A DNA stretch of 64,000 nucleotides. It comes from JBGNFV01 sp049645705. GTDB lineage: Bacteria; Bacteroidota; Bacteroidia; Cytophagales; Cyclobacteriaceae. The stretch spans positions 1-64,000 of the forward strand of contig JBARUK010000096.1 of assembly GCA_049645705.1 (NCBI GenBank), written 5' to 3'. This document shows positions 26,480 to 36,564 of the stretch, in pieces. The position numbers and the translations under genes are program-made. Each line of letters starts with the position of its first letter. Within the stretch, counting starts at the first letter, position 1. Under the pieces are notes generated by a model. The model was not told the DNA's origin. It did no database searches and saw only the letters and a list, made by a program, of their open reading frames with translations.

Positions 26480-29400
26480 TTATCCTACAGATTCCGTTGA
26501 GATCACCCGCTGAATAGTTGCCAGCGATACAGGCTCTCCGGAATTTTTATCTTTTAATACGAATAGTAGTACGTTTACCAGGCTGCCATTGCTCAGCGTA
26601 GCTTCATAGGTAACAGAACCTTTGCTCAACGCTTCGCCCAGCCATTTTTCACGTGCCTGCTGGCTGTCTTTGCCGCCAAACAGCTTGTCGAACGATGTGG
26701 CTTTCTTGCTATCGATAAGCGCTTTGGCTGCACTGTTCATAAAAGTGATCTTGCCGTCAGTGCTCATAATAGCAATGAAGTCAGTACTGCTTTCTACCAG
26801 GTCAACAAACTTGCTCTGTTCAGCTTTCTGCTCTTCCAGGTTTTTCTGGATGTTTGCCATCTCCTCCTGGGCCTGTGTCATATCATTCACAGTATCCACC
26901 ATCATCTTCTCCTGGGCCTGGAGTTGCTCCAGGTGCAGGTCCATTTCCTCCTGGTAGCGCTTGTACTCGCGTATGTCGCGCTGCAGTGAAGCAATAGCAA
27001 CAGGCTCCTGCGTTTCAGGGTCTCTCAGCAGGAACACGGTGGCTTCTACAGCGATCTTTTCCTCTGTTTCCTGGTGAGTCAGTGTGCTTTCGTAGCGCAT
27101 AAAGCCTTTTTCCATAACGGTAGGCATTATATCAGACATCACCAGTTCAAATTCTTCTTTGGAGAAGAAGGCCGACATATGTGTTTCGGTAATTTTCGTT
27201 TCCTCAGCCATTCCTACCAGCACACGGCCGGCTTTGTTCAGGAATACCATATCACCTTCCAGGGAAGCAATGCCTACAAAGTCGCGGCTGTTTTCTACCA
27301 AACCTACGAACTTGTCCTGCTCGCCTTTCTGATGCTGTAGTTCACGATAGACCTTCTCCATTTCTTCCTGGGTGGCCTGCATCTCTTCCATATTCTGGCG
27401 AAGTTCCTCTTCCTGGGCAGCCATCTCTTCCAGATGTTCTTTAAGCTGCTCTTCCTGAGCCTTGTGCTGGCTCATGTCGCGCTGTACAGCAGCAATGGCA
27501 TATATCTCGCCACTTTCTTTTTTCAGCGGGAACAGTGCGGTTTCTACTGGTATCAGGTTGCTATTCTCTACGTTCTGCAATACAGACTCGAACTGGACAG
27601 ACTCTCCTTCCAATACCTTCTTAAGGTAGATGTCGTTATACGCTGGCTTCTCATCCATGTGGAAGTACACATCAAGACTGCTCTCTTTTACTTTTTCTTC
27701 CGAGCCTGCTCCTACCATTTCGCGACCGGCCTTGTTCATGAACAGGCACTTGCCTTCACTGGTGGCTATTGCAATAAAGTCCTGGCTGTTTTCGATAAGG
27801 GTAACAAACTTGTCCTGCTCCTGCTTCTGAATGGATAGCTCTTCGTGGAACATCTGCATTTCTTCCTGAACCGAGCGCATTTCTTGCATGTTCTGGCGCA
27901 TCTCTTCTTCAGCGGCCCGCATGTCTTTTTCAAACTGCTTCTTTTCACTGATATCACGCTGTACCGTAGCGATACCGAATGGCTCACCCGTTTCTTTATT
28001 TTTCAGCAGGATCACGGTGGCTTCCACCGGTACAACCTTATTTGTCGCGCGGTTTACCAGAGTACTCTCGTAGCTGCAGTAGCCATCAGACAATACCTTA
28101 GGTATGATCTCCTTCTGCAGGCGTGCAGCCTCCTCTTGTGTTACCATGTCTGCCATACTTAGGGCTTTGGCTTCATCTTCAGTATTCACACCGATTACTT
28201 TCATACCGGTAGAATTGATATACTGCGTTCTGCCTTCCAGGTCGGCTATCCCGATAAAGTCGTTGCTGTTTTCGATCAGCGTAACGAATTTCTCCTGCTC
28301 CTGCTTTTCTTCCTGCAGGCTGCGCTGGATACGCGACATTTCCTCATGGGTAGCCTGTAGCTCTTCCATGTTCTGGCGCATTTCTTCTTCATTAGCCTGC
28401 ATCTGCTCGGTAAGCTCCTGGCTTTCTTCCAGCAGGCGCTTAGTGTTTTCGCTTATGCGTACATTAGATATAGACGACGCGATACTTTCGCTAAGCTTGC
28501 GTACAAACTCTATCTCGTGCTTTTCAAATACTCTGAAGCTGGCTATCTCAAGTGCTCCGAATACTTCGTCATTTACTATAAGAGGTGAGATGAGTACGCA
28601 GCCCGGAGTAGCTTCTCCCAGGCCAGAAGTGATACGGACATAGTCCTGGGGTACTTCTGTGACGAAAATGATGTCTTTTTCAAGAGCGGCCTGGCCCATA
28701 AGTCCTTCGCCGATCTCTACCTTCTTGTCTAGGTGCTTTTTACGGCCATAGGCATAGCACCCTTTCATAGCCAGCACATTTTTGCCGTCACGCTCTTCCA
28801 TGACAAAGAGACTGCCCTGGTTAGCACCGAGGTATTTTATCAGGCTGCTGACGATCACATCCGATAAGGTGGATAGATCATCTGTATACTTACGCAGGAT
28901 CTCGCCAAACTCGGCAAACCCTTCAGTGGCCCAGTTACGTTTTTTGTCTTCTGCGGCTACCTGCACCAGGCTGTCGCGCATACTAATAAGAGACTGGCCC
29001 AGTTCATCGTGTTCGCTGGAGGCATTAAAAGAAGACTTGAACTCGCCTTTTCCGATCTGGAAAGCAAATTCAGTCAGTTCTCTCATGCGGTTTTTTACCA
29101 TACCCATATTATCCGCCAGGCGGCCGATCTCATTATCAGGCAGGTTGATTTTTTCGTGGTTCAACACACCCAGCGTCATTTTTTCCAGCATCAGGGTAAG
29201 GTCCTTGATGGGATTGATAATGCGCATTCTGGTCAGGAACACATTGACAGCCATTAACAAGATGGCAAGTATGATGATGCCTGCAATGATAAAATTACGT
29301 GAATCGATGATGCTTTCTATCGCTTCACTGTCTGTTTCTATCCACTTGGCAGTAAGAGAAGCCATTCTTGACTGGGCCTCATATAGCCGGTCCCACTGCT

Positions 29401-29896
29401 TTATAGCTTCGGGGTTAAGTTGTCTTTCTGTTTTGGCAAATGAAACCAGAGAGCTATCGGCAGCCATCTGCACAACTTCCTCTTTAGACTCTACCAGTAA
29501 GCTCATGTCTGATATGACAGTGAGTGCCCGTGAGGTTTTGACCCAACCTGAGTCAAGCTCTGTAGCATATGTCATGACAGTAGAGCGGGCAGGGGCTATG
29601 GTTTCCTTATCATCTGTAAGGCCACCTTTAATTATAAGCTTCTTTAATTGAGATCCGTTGGCCAGAAAGGCATTAACAGAATTTCCTTCTCCTTTGCCCA
29701 ACAGAGACTGACGGACCGATTGGTCTGCCTTCTGCAGGTGCTGCTGCATACCATGCAGCAAATTGATCTCGGTCTGGATCGAGGCTACTTTTGAGCCGCT
29801 TAGGCTCGCGGTAACATAAATGCCAATGAGGGCTATGCCTACTAAGGCCAGTACTGCATTACTGGCGAAGCCCAACTGGCTAAAGACTTTTTTCAT
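26480..29896 (-). CDS. Membrane sensor with HAMP, GAF and four PAS repeats, no output domain
   Basis: A 1138-residue protein. Membrane helices at about 14-33 and 201-222 flank a helical periplasmic sensor (35-195). A HAMP domain (223-275), a linker, and a GAF domain (about 330-480) follow. From 535 on the protein consists of four PAS units, each about 160-167 residues, starting near 537, 696, 857 and 1023 with variants of KFVTLIENSNDFIGI and separated by coiled coils of the type EEMRQNMEELQATHEEM. Each unit except the last ends in (A/S)xVQRD(I/M)S. The frame stops right after the fourth PAS domain: no histidine kinase, GGDEF, EAL or methyl-accepting domain is seen. Signalling must occur through a partner protein or through the coiled coils themselves. 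Confidence 0.9.
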   Translation of the reverse strand: MKKVFSQLGFASNAVLALVGIALIGIYVTASLSGSKVASIQTEINLLHGMQQHLQKADQSVRQSLLGKGEGNSVNAFLANGSQLKKLIIKGGLTDDKETIAPARSTVMTYATELDSGWVKTSRALTVISDMSLLVESKEEVVQMAADSSLVSFAKTERQLNPEAIKQWDRLYEAQSRMASLTAKWIETDSEAIESIIDSRNFIIAGIIILAILLMAVNVFLTRMRIINPIKDLTLMLEKMTLGVLNHEKINLPDNEIGRLADNMGMVKNRMRELTEFAFQIGKGEFKSSFNASSEHDELGQSLISMRDSLVQVAAEDKKRNWATEGFAEFGEILRKYTDDLSTLSDVIVSSLIKYLGANQGSLFVMEERDGKNVLAMKGCYAYGRKKHLDKKVEIGEGLMGQAALEKDIIFVTEVPQDYVRITSGLGEATPGCVLISPLIVNDEVFGALEIASFRVFEKHEIEFVRKLSESIASSISNVRISENTKRLLEESQELTEQMQANEEEMRQNMEELQATHEEMSRIQRSLQEEKQEQEKFVTLIENSNDFIGIADLEGRTQYINSTGMKVIGVNTEDEAKALSMADMVTQEEAARLQKEIIPKVLSDGYCSYESTLVNRATNKVVPVEATVILLKNKETGEPFGIATVQRDISEKKQFEKDMRAAEEEMRQNMQEMRSVQEEMQMFHEELSIQKQEQDKFVTLIENSQDFIAIATSEGKCLFMNKAGREMVGAGSEEKVKESSLDVYFHMDEKPAYNDIYLKKVLEGESVQFESVLQNVENSNLIPVETALFPLKKESGEIYAIAAVQRDMSQHKAQEEQLKEHLEEMAAQEEELRQNMEEMQATQEEMEKVYRELQHQKGEQDKFVGLVENSRDFVGIASLEGDMVFLNKAGRVLVGMAEETKITETHMSAFFSKEEFELVMSDIMPTVMEKGFMRYESTLTHQETEEKIAVEATVFLLRDPETQEPVAIASLQRDIREYKRYQEEMDLHLEQLQAQEKMMVDTVNDMTQAQEEMANIQKNLEEQKAEQSKFVDLVESSTDFIAIMSTDGKITFMNSAAKALIDSKKATSFDKLFGGKDSQQAREKWLGEALSKGSVTYEATLSNGSLVNVLLFVLKDKNSGEPVSLATIQRVISTESVG

Positions 29897-30411
29897 AACT
29901 GACTGTCTTTCAGGGTAGATATTGGTTAGGTTAATCCTCCAGGTTTAGTAGAAGAATTAAGGATTTTGATCAACGCTAAATTAATCTACCAGAAAACGGT
30001 ATTTGTAGGAAGCTAATACGATATGTTACTGAAGTGATTTAATAATCATTTCAGATAAAATTAGATTCTTTTATGTAGGGAAGATTGGCCGACTTGCTAC
30101 CTGATCTAAATCAAAAATGGGTATAAGATAGTTGTAGGATAGTGTATAAGTATCTGTTTAATAGGTGTTTATTTAAAATCAACAGATGAACTCACGGATA
30201 GAGGGCTTAAGAATTTTTTCCTCGGTTACAGATGTAAAGAAAGATGCACTGAAATCAACTTTTTGCTAACGAGGGTTAATTGCCGCTGCCTGACCGGTTT
30301 ACGCCGCATATAGAGGGGGTCATTTCACCATTAGCTTAGAAACTGTTAATGAGGGCAAAAAATCGTTTTTTATCATTAATTTTACGACCTAATTGAGCAT
30401 AAATTTATCTT
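29897..30411. other. 515-base divergent intergenic region
   Basis: This AT-rich gap separates the PAS-repeat sensor (leftward) from the mutase gene (rightward) and must hold both promoters. No credible frame is seen on either strand. TTAATTTTACGACCTAATTG close to 30378-30397 is a possible -7 region for the mutase gene. No clear operator repeat was found. Confidence 0.4.
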
Positions 30412-33400
30412 ATGTCAGTGACTGAACAACCCTACAAACCCAAGAACAATATTCGCATCGTTACGGCGGCTTCCCTATTTGATGGCCACGATGCAGCCAT
30501 AAATATAATGCGTCGTATCATCCAGTCCACCGGTGTGGAAGTAATACACCTGGGACATGACCGCTCCGTACAGGAAGTGGTAGATACCGCTATACAGGAA
30601 GATGCCCAGGCTATAGCTATGACCAGCTACCAGGGCGGACACGTAGAGTATTTCAAATACATGTACGACCTGCTCAAGGAGAAAGGAGCAGGGCATATAA
30701 AGATATTCGGCGGCGGAGGCGGTACTATTCTGCCCGAGGAAATAAAGGAACTGCACGACTACGGCATCACACGTATATATAGTCCGGATGACGGGCGCGA
30801 GATGGGCCTGCAGGGAATGATCAACCATTTGGTAATGACAGCCGACTACCCGGTAGGCGAGAATATCAACGGCGAAGTGAACGAACTGGAGTCACAGAAT
30901 AAGTCTGCACTTGCCAGGCTGATATCTGCTGCTGAAAACTTCCCTGAAGATAACAAAAATGTGCTGCAGGGCATCAGGGAAAAAGCTGAAGGTATAAAAG
31001 TACCCGTACTTGGTATCACCGGTACCGGGGGTGCCGGAAAATCTTCCCTAGTAGATGAACTGGTAAGGCGTTTTCTGGTAGATTTTAGCGATAAGCGCAT
31101 AGCCATCATCTCCGTAGACCCAAGTAAACGGAAGACCGGGGGGGCGCTGCTCGGCGACCGTATCCGGATGAATGCGATCAACAATGACCGCGTGTACATG
31201 CGCTCACTGGCTACCAGGCAGAGTAATCTTGCCCTGAGTAAATATGTGCAGGAAGCAGTAAACATTGTCAAAGCAGCAGATTTTGACTTTATCATCCTGG
31301 AAACTTCCGGCATAGGCCAGTCTGATACGGAAATTATAGAGCACTCTGATATGTCACTGTACGTAATGACGCCTGAATATGGTGCCGCTACGCAGTTGGA
31401 AAAGATCGACATGCTGGATTTTGCCGATATCATAGCGCTGAACAAGTTTGATAAGCGCGGCGCCCAGGATGCCCTGCGGGATGTGCGTAAACAATACAAA
31501 CGCAACCATAACTTATGGGACACTAAGGAAGACGATCTGCCGGTACTGGGTACTATTGCTTCGCAGTTCAACGACCCGGGTATGAACTCACTGTACCGGG
31601 CTATTATGACCATGCTGGTAGAAAAGACGGGCGCCGACCTGCCTACCAGCTTCGAGGCTTCCGGGGAGATGTCTGAGAAGATATTTATCATCCCGCCTGC
31701 ACGTACGCGCTATCTGTCTGAAATATCCGAAACTATACGACACTATAATAAGTGGTCGGTGGAGCAGAAGGAAGTGGCCCAAAAGCTATACTCTTTGCAA
31801 AAGAGTATCGAAACACTGAAAGAAACAGGCGCAGACAGTGAAGAGGTGTTAAAGGCCCTGAACGATACATACGAAAAGGTGCAACTGGACATAGACCCCC
31901 GCAATATGAAAATATTGGAAGGGTGGTCTGAAAAAGTAGCCCGATACAAGGACGACGAATACGTGTACGAGGTCCGTGGTAAAGAAATAAGGGTACAGAC
32001 ACATCGTGAAACGCTGTCGCATACCAAAATACCAAAAGTAGTTACGCCGCGGTACGAAGGCTGGGGTGACATTCTGCACTGGAATCTGCAGGAAAACGTA
32101 CCGGGTGAGTTTCCGTACACGGCAGGGGTGTTCCCCTTTAAGCGCGAAGGCGAAGATCCCACCCGTATGTTTGCCGGTGAGGGAGGCCCTGAGCGTACGA
32201 ACCGACGCTTTCACTACCTGAGCCAGGACATGCCGGCCAAGCGACTGAGCACGGCCTTCGATTCGGTAACGCTATATGGTAACGACCCTGACCACCGCCC
32301 GGATATTTACGGTAAGATCGGTAATTCAGGGGTATCCGTATGCTGCCTGGACGATGCCAAGAAACTGTACAGTGGTTTTGATCTGGCGAGCCCTGGTACT
32401 TCTGTTTCTATGACCATTAACGGGCCAGCGGCGATCATAACGGGCTTCTTTATGAATGCAGCCATAGATCAGCAGTGCGAAAAATACATTCGAGAGAACG
32501 GCCTGATAGATGAGGTCAAAGATAAAATGAAGGCCTACTTTGCCGAACGAGGTGCTGAGCAGCCTACTTATAAAGGAGAGCTACCGGAAGGCAATGACGG
32601 GCTTGGACTGATGCTCCTGGGAATAACGGGTGACAAAGTACTACCGTCTGACGTGTACGAGCAGATCAAGACGGATACTATCTCACGTGTACGAGGCACT
32701 GTGCAGGCCGATATACTGAAAGAAGACCAGGCCCAGAATACCTGTATTTTCAGTACGGAGTTTTCCCTTCGTCTGATGGGAGACATGCAGCAGTACTTTA
32801 TCAACAATAATATCAGGAACTTCTACAGCGTCTCTATTTCCGGCTATCACATAGCAGAAGCAGGAGCGAACCCCATTACCCAATTGGCCTTTACACTTGC
32901 CAATGGCTTTACCTACGTGGAGTATTATGCCAGCCGGGGTATGGATATCAATAAGTTTGCGCCTAATCTTTCTTTCTTCTTCTCCAATGGAGTAGATGCC
33001 GAGTATTCTGTCATTGGCCGTGTGGCCAGGAAAGTGTGGGCCAAGGCCATGAAGCAGAAGTACAGTGCAAATGACCGCAGCCAGAAACTGAAATATCATA
33101 TTCAGACGAGCGGACGTTCACTGCACGCGCAGGAGATCGACTTTAATGATATCCGCACGACACTGCAAGCCCTGTATGCTATCTATGATAACTGTAATTC
33201 ACTGCATACAAATGCTTACGATGAAGCCATCACTACCCCTACGGAGGAGTCTGTACGCCGTGCGGTAGCCATACAACTCATCATAAACAAAGAGCTGGGA
33301 TTGGCTAAAAATGAAAATCCGATCCAGGGTGCTTTCATTATTGAAGAGCTGACTGACTTGGTAGAAGAGGCCGTAATGGTAGAGTTTGACCGTATCACTG

Positions 33401-33792
33401 AACGCGGCGGTGTGCTGGGAGCTATGGAAACGATGTATCAGCGTAGTAAGATACAGGAAGAAAGCCTATACTACGAGACGCTCAAGCATACGGGTGAATA
33501 CCCTATTATAGGTGTAAATACATACCTGTCGTCCAAGGGGTCGCCTACCATTATACCGAGTGAAGTGATCAGGGCCACTAAGGATGAAAAAGAAGGTCAG
33601 ATAGATACACTAAACAAACTTCATACACTGTACCGTGAAACAGCAGAAGAAAAACTGCGGATGGTCCAGCGACAGGCTATCGAAAACAATAATATGTTCG
33701 AGGCCCTGATGGAGGCGACTAAATACTGTAGCCTGGGGCAGATAACAAATGCTATGTTTGAAGTGGGCGGACAGTACCGCCGAAACATGTAA
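30412..33792 (+). CDS. icmF: Fused acyl-CoA mutase / G-protein chaperone (IcmF)
   Basis: A 1126-residue adenosylcobalamin enzyme. Residues 1-145 form the B12-binding domain with the motif DGHDAAI (D-x-H) and the later SYQGGH and GGGGG. Residues about 195-430 are a MeaI-type GTPase with P-loop GTGGAGKSS and NKFD. Residues about 560-1126 form the mutase barrel (VPGEFPYTAGVFPF, RMFAGEGGPERTNRRFHYL, SISGYHIAEAGANP). This order is that of the isobutyryl-CoA mutase fused IcmF, which interconverts isobutyryl-CoA and n-butyryl-CoA and in some species pivalyl-CoA. The residues that set substrate choice are not judged here. It is a single gene with a strong terminator. Confidence 0.94.
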   Translation: MSVTEQPYKPKNNIRIVTAASLFDGHDAAINIMRRIIQSTGVEVIHLGHDRSVQEVVDTAIQEDAQAIAMTSYQGGHVEYFKYMYDLLKEKGAGHIKIFGGGGGTILPEEIKELHDYGITRIYSPDDGREMGLQGMINHLVMTADYPVGENINGEVNELESQNKSALARLISAAENFPEDNKNVLQGIREKAEGIKVPVLGITGTGGAGKSSLVDELVRRFLVDFSDKRIAIISVDPSKRKTGGALLGDRIRMNAINNDRVYMRSLATRQSNLALSKYVQEAVNIVKAADFDFIILETSGIGQSDTEIIEHSDMSLYVMTPEYGAATQLEKIDMLDFADIIALNKFDKRGAQDALRDVRKQYKRNHNLWDTKEDDLPVLGTIASQFNDPGMNSLYRAIMTMLVEKTGADLPTSFEASGEMSEKIFIIPPARTRYLSEISETIRHYNKWSVEQKEVAQKLYSLQKSIETLKETGADSEEVLKALNDTYEKVQLDIDPRNMKILEGWSEKVARYKDDEYVYEVRGKEIRVQTHRETLSHTKIPKVVTPRYEGWGDILHWNLQENVPGEFPYTAGVFPFKREGEDPTRMFAGEGGPERTNRRFHYLSQDMPAKRLSTAFDSVTLYGNDPDHRPDIYGKIGNSGVSVCCLDDAKKLYSGFDLASPGTSVSMTINGPAAIITGFFMNAAIDQQCEKYIRENGLIDEVKDKMKAYFAERGAEQPTYKGELPEGNDGLGLMLLGITGDKVLPSDVYEQIKTDTISRVRGTVQADILKEDQAQNTCIFSTEFSLRLMGDMQQYFINNNIRNFYSVSISGYHIAEAGANPITQLAFTLANGFTYVEYYASRGMDINKFAPNLSFFFSNGVDAEYSVIGRVARKVWAKAMKQKYSANDRSQKLKYHIQTSGRSLHAQEIDFNDIRTTLQALYAIYDNCNSLHTNAYDEAITTPTEESVRRAVAIQLIINKELGLAKNENPIQGAFIIEELTDLVEEAVMVEFDRITERGGVLGAMETMYQRSKIQEESLYYETLKHTGEYPIIGVNTYLSSKGSPTIIPSEVIRATKDEKEGQIDTLNKLHTLYRETAEEKLRMVQRQAIENNNMFEALMEATKYCSLGQITNAMFEVGGQYRRNM

Positions 33793-33812
33793 ACAGGTAC
33801 TAAATAAAATAT

Positions 33813-33851
33813 AATGGCCGTCTGCTTTGCTGCAGGCGGCCATTTTTTGTT
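33813..33851. terminator. Bidirectional intrinsic terminator
   Basis: ATGGCCGTCTGC pairs with GCAGGCGGCCAT (one G-T pair), followed by TTTTTTGTT. It lies between icmF and the converging alpha/beta hydrolase gene. Confidence 0.88.
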
Positions 33852-33865
33852 GTTTCAGGCAATCC

Positions 33866-34561
33866 CTATTTAAGGAAGTGGCAGATCTCCTGGCTCAGAA
33901 CTTCTGTGTTAGCCCGTTCGATAGGGTGGGTAAACTGCTGGAAGAGGTGAAATGACCCATTGGGAAGAAGCCCAGCCACCTTAGCGGACTCTATTTCTGT
34001 CACCATAGTATCATTGGTGCCCACACATATTTTGACTGTATGGTCTATGGTACGGAAATCCTCATCTTTCAGGTGCTCCCCGTTGCCCAAGCCCTCCATC
34101 AGGTCAGATGTCTTTTTCAACACCATGCGCCAGTCTGCCGGGGCATGACGTTTCTCCAGCATTTTGCCGAATCGGGGCACCTTTTCCATGATAATGTCCG
34201 GGTCCAGCATGGCTTTCTCCTTTTCAGCAGCAGCGGGTGACCAGTCGAACTTAGTACCGAGGGTCATGATCTTACCAATACGAGTAGGGTGATAGCGGGC
34301 AATCCACAAGGCTACATATCCACCCATGCTGAATCCGAATACATGCGGATTTTCCAGCTTCAGGTTGTCCAGGTATACGAGCATATCTACCCCGAAGCGC
34401 TGAATCGTAAAAGGTTCGGGTTGTAGTGCCTTACCTCCGTGTCCGGAAAAGTTGATGGTATGAATATCGAAGGTATCTGCCAGTTCTTTGGCAAGGGTGG
34501 TAAACTGCTCCTTGCTACCCAGAGCACCGTGTAAGAGCAAGAGTGGTGGTTTGGCAGGCAT
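33866..34561 (-). CDS. Alpha/beta hydrolase
   Basis: A 231-residue cytoplasmic protein of the alpha/beta-hydrolase fold. LLLLHGALGSKEQF holds the oxyanion loop, GFSMGG the nucleophile (Ser at about 98), VCVGTND or nearby the acid, and FTHPIERA the catalytic His. It resembles the small esterase / MenH-like group but without specific substrate clues. It lies 8 bases downstream of the 125-residue gene and about 460 bases from the DUF3109 gene, on the same strand; these three may form one unit. Confidence 0.82.
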   Translation of the reverse strand: MPAKPPLLLLHGALGSKEQFTTLAKELADTFDIHTINFSGHGGKALQPEPFTIQRFGVDMLVYLDNLKLENPHVFGFSMGGYVALWIARYHPTRIGKIMTLGTKFDWSPAAAEKEKAMLDPDIIMEKVPRFGKMLEKRHAPADWRMVLKKTSDLMEGLGNGEHLKDEDFRTIDHTVKICVGTNDTMVTEIESAKVAGLLPNGSFHLFQQFTHPIERANTEVLSQEICHFLK

Positions 34562-34569
34562 ATAAGATA

Positions 34570-34947
34570 TTAATTATTCAGTTCCTGCACTTCGTAGACA
34601 AAGTATTCAGTGTCTCCGAGCCAGAAAAGCCTTATGTATTTTTCTTTATAGAATAACTTAACGCGGTGCCCGTTCTCGATGGCCTCGTTCATTTCTCTGA
34701 GTACTTCGTCTGCGTCGCCAGGCGCTATGCTGAACTCCCAGACAGTAGGGCCTACGCCATCTGTACCAGATCCGAAACCACCCGTATTGAGCTGACCCTC
34801 CCAGGTTTTTATAAGTACACCCCGTTTGCTCACTTTTATGGGCACACCCACTCTTACACCATCGCTGTAGTTAGAAAAAACCACAAGACAGATAAGTGCT
34901 ATCACAGCCAGGGCCACGCCCAGAGCAATCCGTTTTATAACTCGCAT
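34570..34947 (-). CDS. Small membrane-anchored conserved protein, function unknown
   Basis: A 125-residue protein with a single N-terminal membrane helix (5-25) and an outside domain containing SNYSDGVRVGVPIKVSKRG, the heart of a conserved Bacteroidota family. Family members are sometimes labelled as 6-phosphogluconate dehydrogenase in databases, but nothing of that enzyme (no Rossmann motif) is visible here, and I would not use the name. It is cotranscribed with the hydrolase 8 bases downstream. Confidence 0.7.
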   Translation of the reverse strand: MRVIKRIALGVALAVIALICLVVFSNYSDGVRVGVPIKVSKRGVLIKTWEGQLNTGGFGSGTDGVGPTVWEFSIAPGDADEVLREMNEAIENGHRVKLFYKEKYIRLFWLGDTEYFVYEVQELNN

Positions 34948-35023
34948 AGGTGTATCTTATCAGATTCGGCTTCCAAGATAATTTTTTTTATCAAACCAAA
35001 GCCTCTGCTGTCTATAAAATACA

Positions 35024-35614
35024 CTACTTATTGCTTCCTTCTTCCTCTTCTTTCCTTTCTTCGATTTCGCGGCATAGGCTGTCGTACCACTTTTCTCCGT
35101 ATTTCCTGATCAGTGCGTCTTTCAGGAATTTATAGACCGGTACTCCCAGCTCTTTTCCCAGGTCACAGGCAGGTGCGCATATGTGCCAGCGATCATAGTT
35201 GAGCGCCTCGAACTCATCGTACCGGGTTATACGTATAGGGTAGAGATGGCAGGACACTGGTTTTTTCCAGTTTATTTTACCGTCCAGGTAAGCCTGCTCT
35301 ATGCCACATTTCAGAATTTTGTTCTCGTCGTAAATAGCGTAGATACATTCCTTTCCTCCTATAGTAGGAGTGGAGTAGTCACCATCACTATCCAGTACGT
35401 AAGCTCCCTGTTTGTCCAGTTCGCGTTGTCCTGCTTCTGAGAGGTAGGGCCTGACTTCTCCGGCTATTTCTTTTATCACTGACAGTTCGTCATCTTCCAA
35501 TGGGGCACCCAGATCGCCTTCCACACAGCAGGCGCCTTTGCATTTGGAGAGATTGCAGACAAACAACTGATCGCGTATGTCATCAGAGATAACTGTATGT
35601 TCTACCAGGATCAT
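35024..35614 (-). CDS. DUF3109 family protein with cysteine cluster
   Basis: A 196-residue protein from the chosen start MILVEHTVISDDIRD; a TTG ten codons earlier is possible but the family normally begins as chosen. It has eight or more cysteines, in CNLSKCKGACCVEGDLG (about 19-35), KECIYAI, ILKCGIEQAY, VSCHLYPIRI and WHICAPACDLG. This matches DUF3109, related to the YkgJ CxxCxxCC zinc/iron cluster families, and the role is unknown. The gene is upstream of the 125-residue membrane protein and hydrolase genes on the same strand, with 76 bases between. Confidence 0.86.
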   Translation of the reverse strand: MILVEHTVISDDIRDQLFVCNLSKCKGACCVEGDLGAPLEDDELSVIKEIAGEVRPYLSEAGQRELDKQGAYVLDSDGDYSTPTIGGKECIYAIYDENKILKCGIEQAYLDGKINWKKPVSCHLYPIRITRYDEFEALNYDRWHICAPACDLGKELGVPVYKFLKDALIRKYGEKWYDSLCREIEERKEEEEGSNK

Positions 35615-35999
35615 AATCAAAGGTTTACTAAGTAAGGGGGACAAATATAAGCGATAATAACCGTATTGAACCGGAGAGAGTGCCCGTTCTCTCAGGTTAT
35701 TTTTATCCCCTTAATTTCCAGTTGGAGAAGGCTGAATCTCTAAAGGTATAATTTTATTTAACTTGATTGGTTTTACGAGGGGCTATGAAATGGTGCTGAA
35801 AATTGAATATTTGATGGATGAGTTAAAGAGTGGGGAGGGAGCATTTACTAAGCTCTGAAAGTGAGAAAGTAAGCATATGTATTTGTACAGCAGATAGTAA
35901 TAAAAATTGCGATGTTGATCTGATGCTGTATACCAAAAATGACAAAGAGCTCCCGTTTGGTGGAAGCTCTTCAATACTAAAAGTAGATTTTAAATTGTT
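35615..35999. other. AT-rich gap without a gene
   Basis: This 385-base stretch contains the promoter of the DUF3109 gene and, close to the right end, the terminator of the XRE regulator. A 63-codon frame on the minus strand (near 35783-35974) has a composition unlike a coding region and runs through the terminator, so I do not call it. Confidence 0.4.
35938..35970 (-). terminator. Intrinsic terminator of the XRE regulator gene
   Basis: On the minus strand AGAGCTtCC pairs with GGgAGCTCT (stem with one mismatch) and is followed by TTGTCATTTTT. It lies 30 bases beyond the stop of the regulator gene. Confidence 0.7.
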
Positions 36000-36455
36000 T
36001 TAAGGTTGCCCTTTATACATGTCGAGATAAGCTCTCTCAAGCCGCTCCTGACGGTAAAGTGCAACTTCCATTTCATCGGAAAACTCAACCATGGCGTCAG
36101 ATAATGTAGTCATGCTATTACGCAGTGCCTTTTTATCCTGTGATGGTGCGTTACCTTTGATCTCATCATTCAGCTTACGAATTTCCCGCAGTTTTTTGCG
36201 AAAAGTCTGAATGTTTCGTCCTCTTTCAGGGATCACGGACGGTAAAGTTTCCAGGTTAGTCTCAACAAACTTCCATAGAGAAATATTGAAATGATCTGCT
36301 AACCGGATCACCGTTTGCAGGCTTGGTTCTGCCTGTCCATTCTCATAGCTGCCTATTATACTCTTCTTTTTTCCCAGTACGGTAGCCACTTCTTCCATGG
36401 TTTGGCTGGTCTTCTTTCTTAGATACCGTAGGTTCTTAGCGAAATAATTATTCAT
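36000..36455 (-). CDS. XRE-type helix-turn-helix transcriptional regulator
   Basis: A 151-residue protein. The N-terminal 65 residues form a Cro/C1-type HTH: NLRYLRKKTSQTMEEVATVLG with recognition helix KKSIIGSYENGQAEPSLQTVIRLADHF. The C-terminal half is helical and charged and may allow dimerisation. The target is unknown. It precedes a separate terminator and lies 110 bases from the fructosamine kinase-like gene. Confidence 0.88.
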   Translation of the reverse strand: MNNYFAKNLRYLRKKTSQTMEEVATVLGKKKSIIGSYENGQAEPSLQTVIRLADHFNISLWKFVETNLETLPSVIPERGRNIQTFRKKLREIRKLNDEIKGNAPSQDKKALRNSMTTLSDAMVEFSDEMEVALYRQERLERAYLDMYKGQP

Positions 36456-36564
36456 AGTGGGAGTTTAACCTGACCGAAATATATAGGGATCAATTTGGAA
36501 AAAATTAGTAAAAATGGAAAATGATTTTTTCCATGCCTCATATTATTTCGATAAGATTTGGTTT

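Noticed and set aside
35783..35974. 63-codon frame on the minus strand in the gap before the XRE gene
   Set aside because: Composition is unlike the coding genes, it runs through the terminator of the XRE gene, and no family features are seen.
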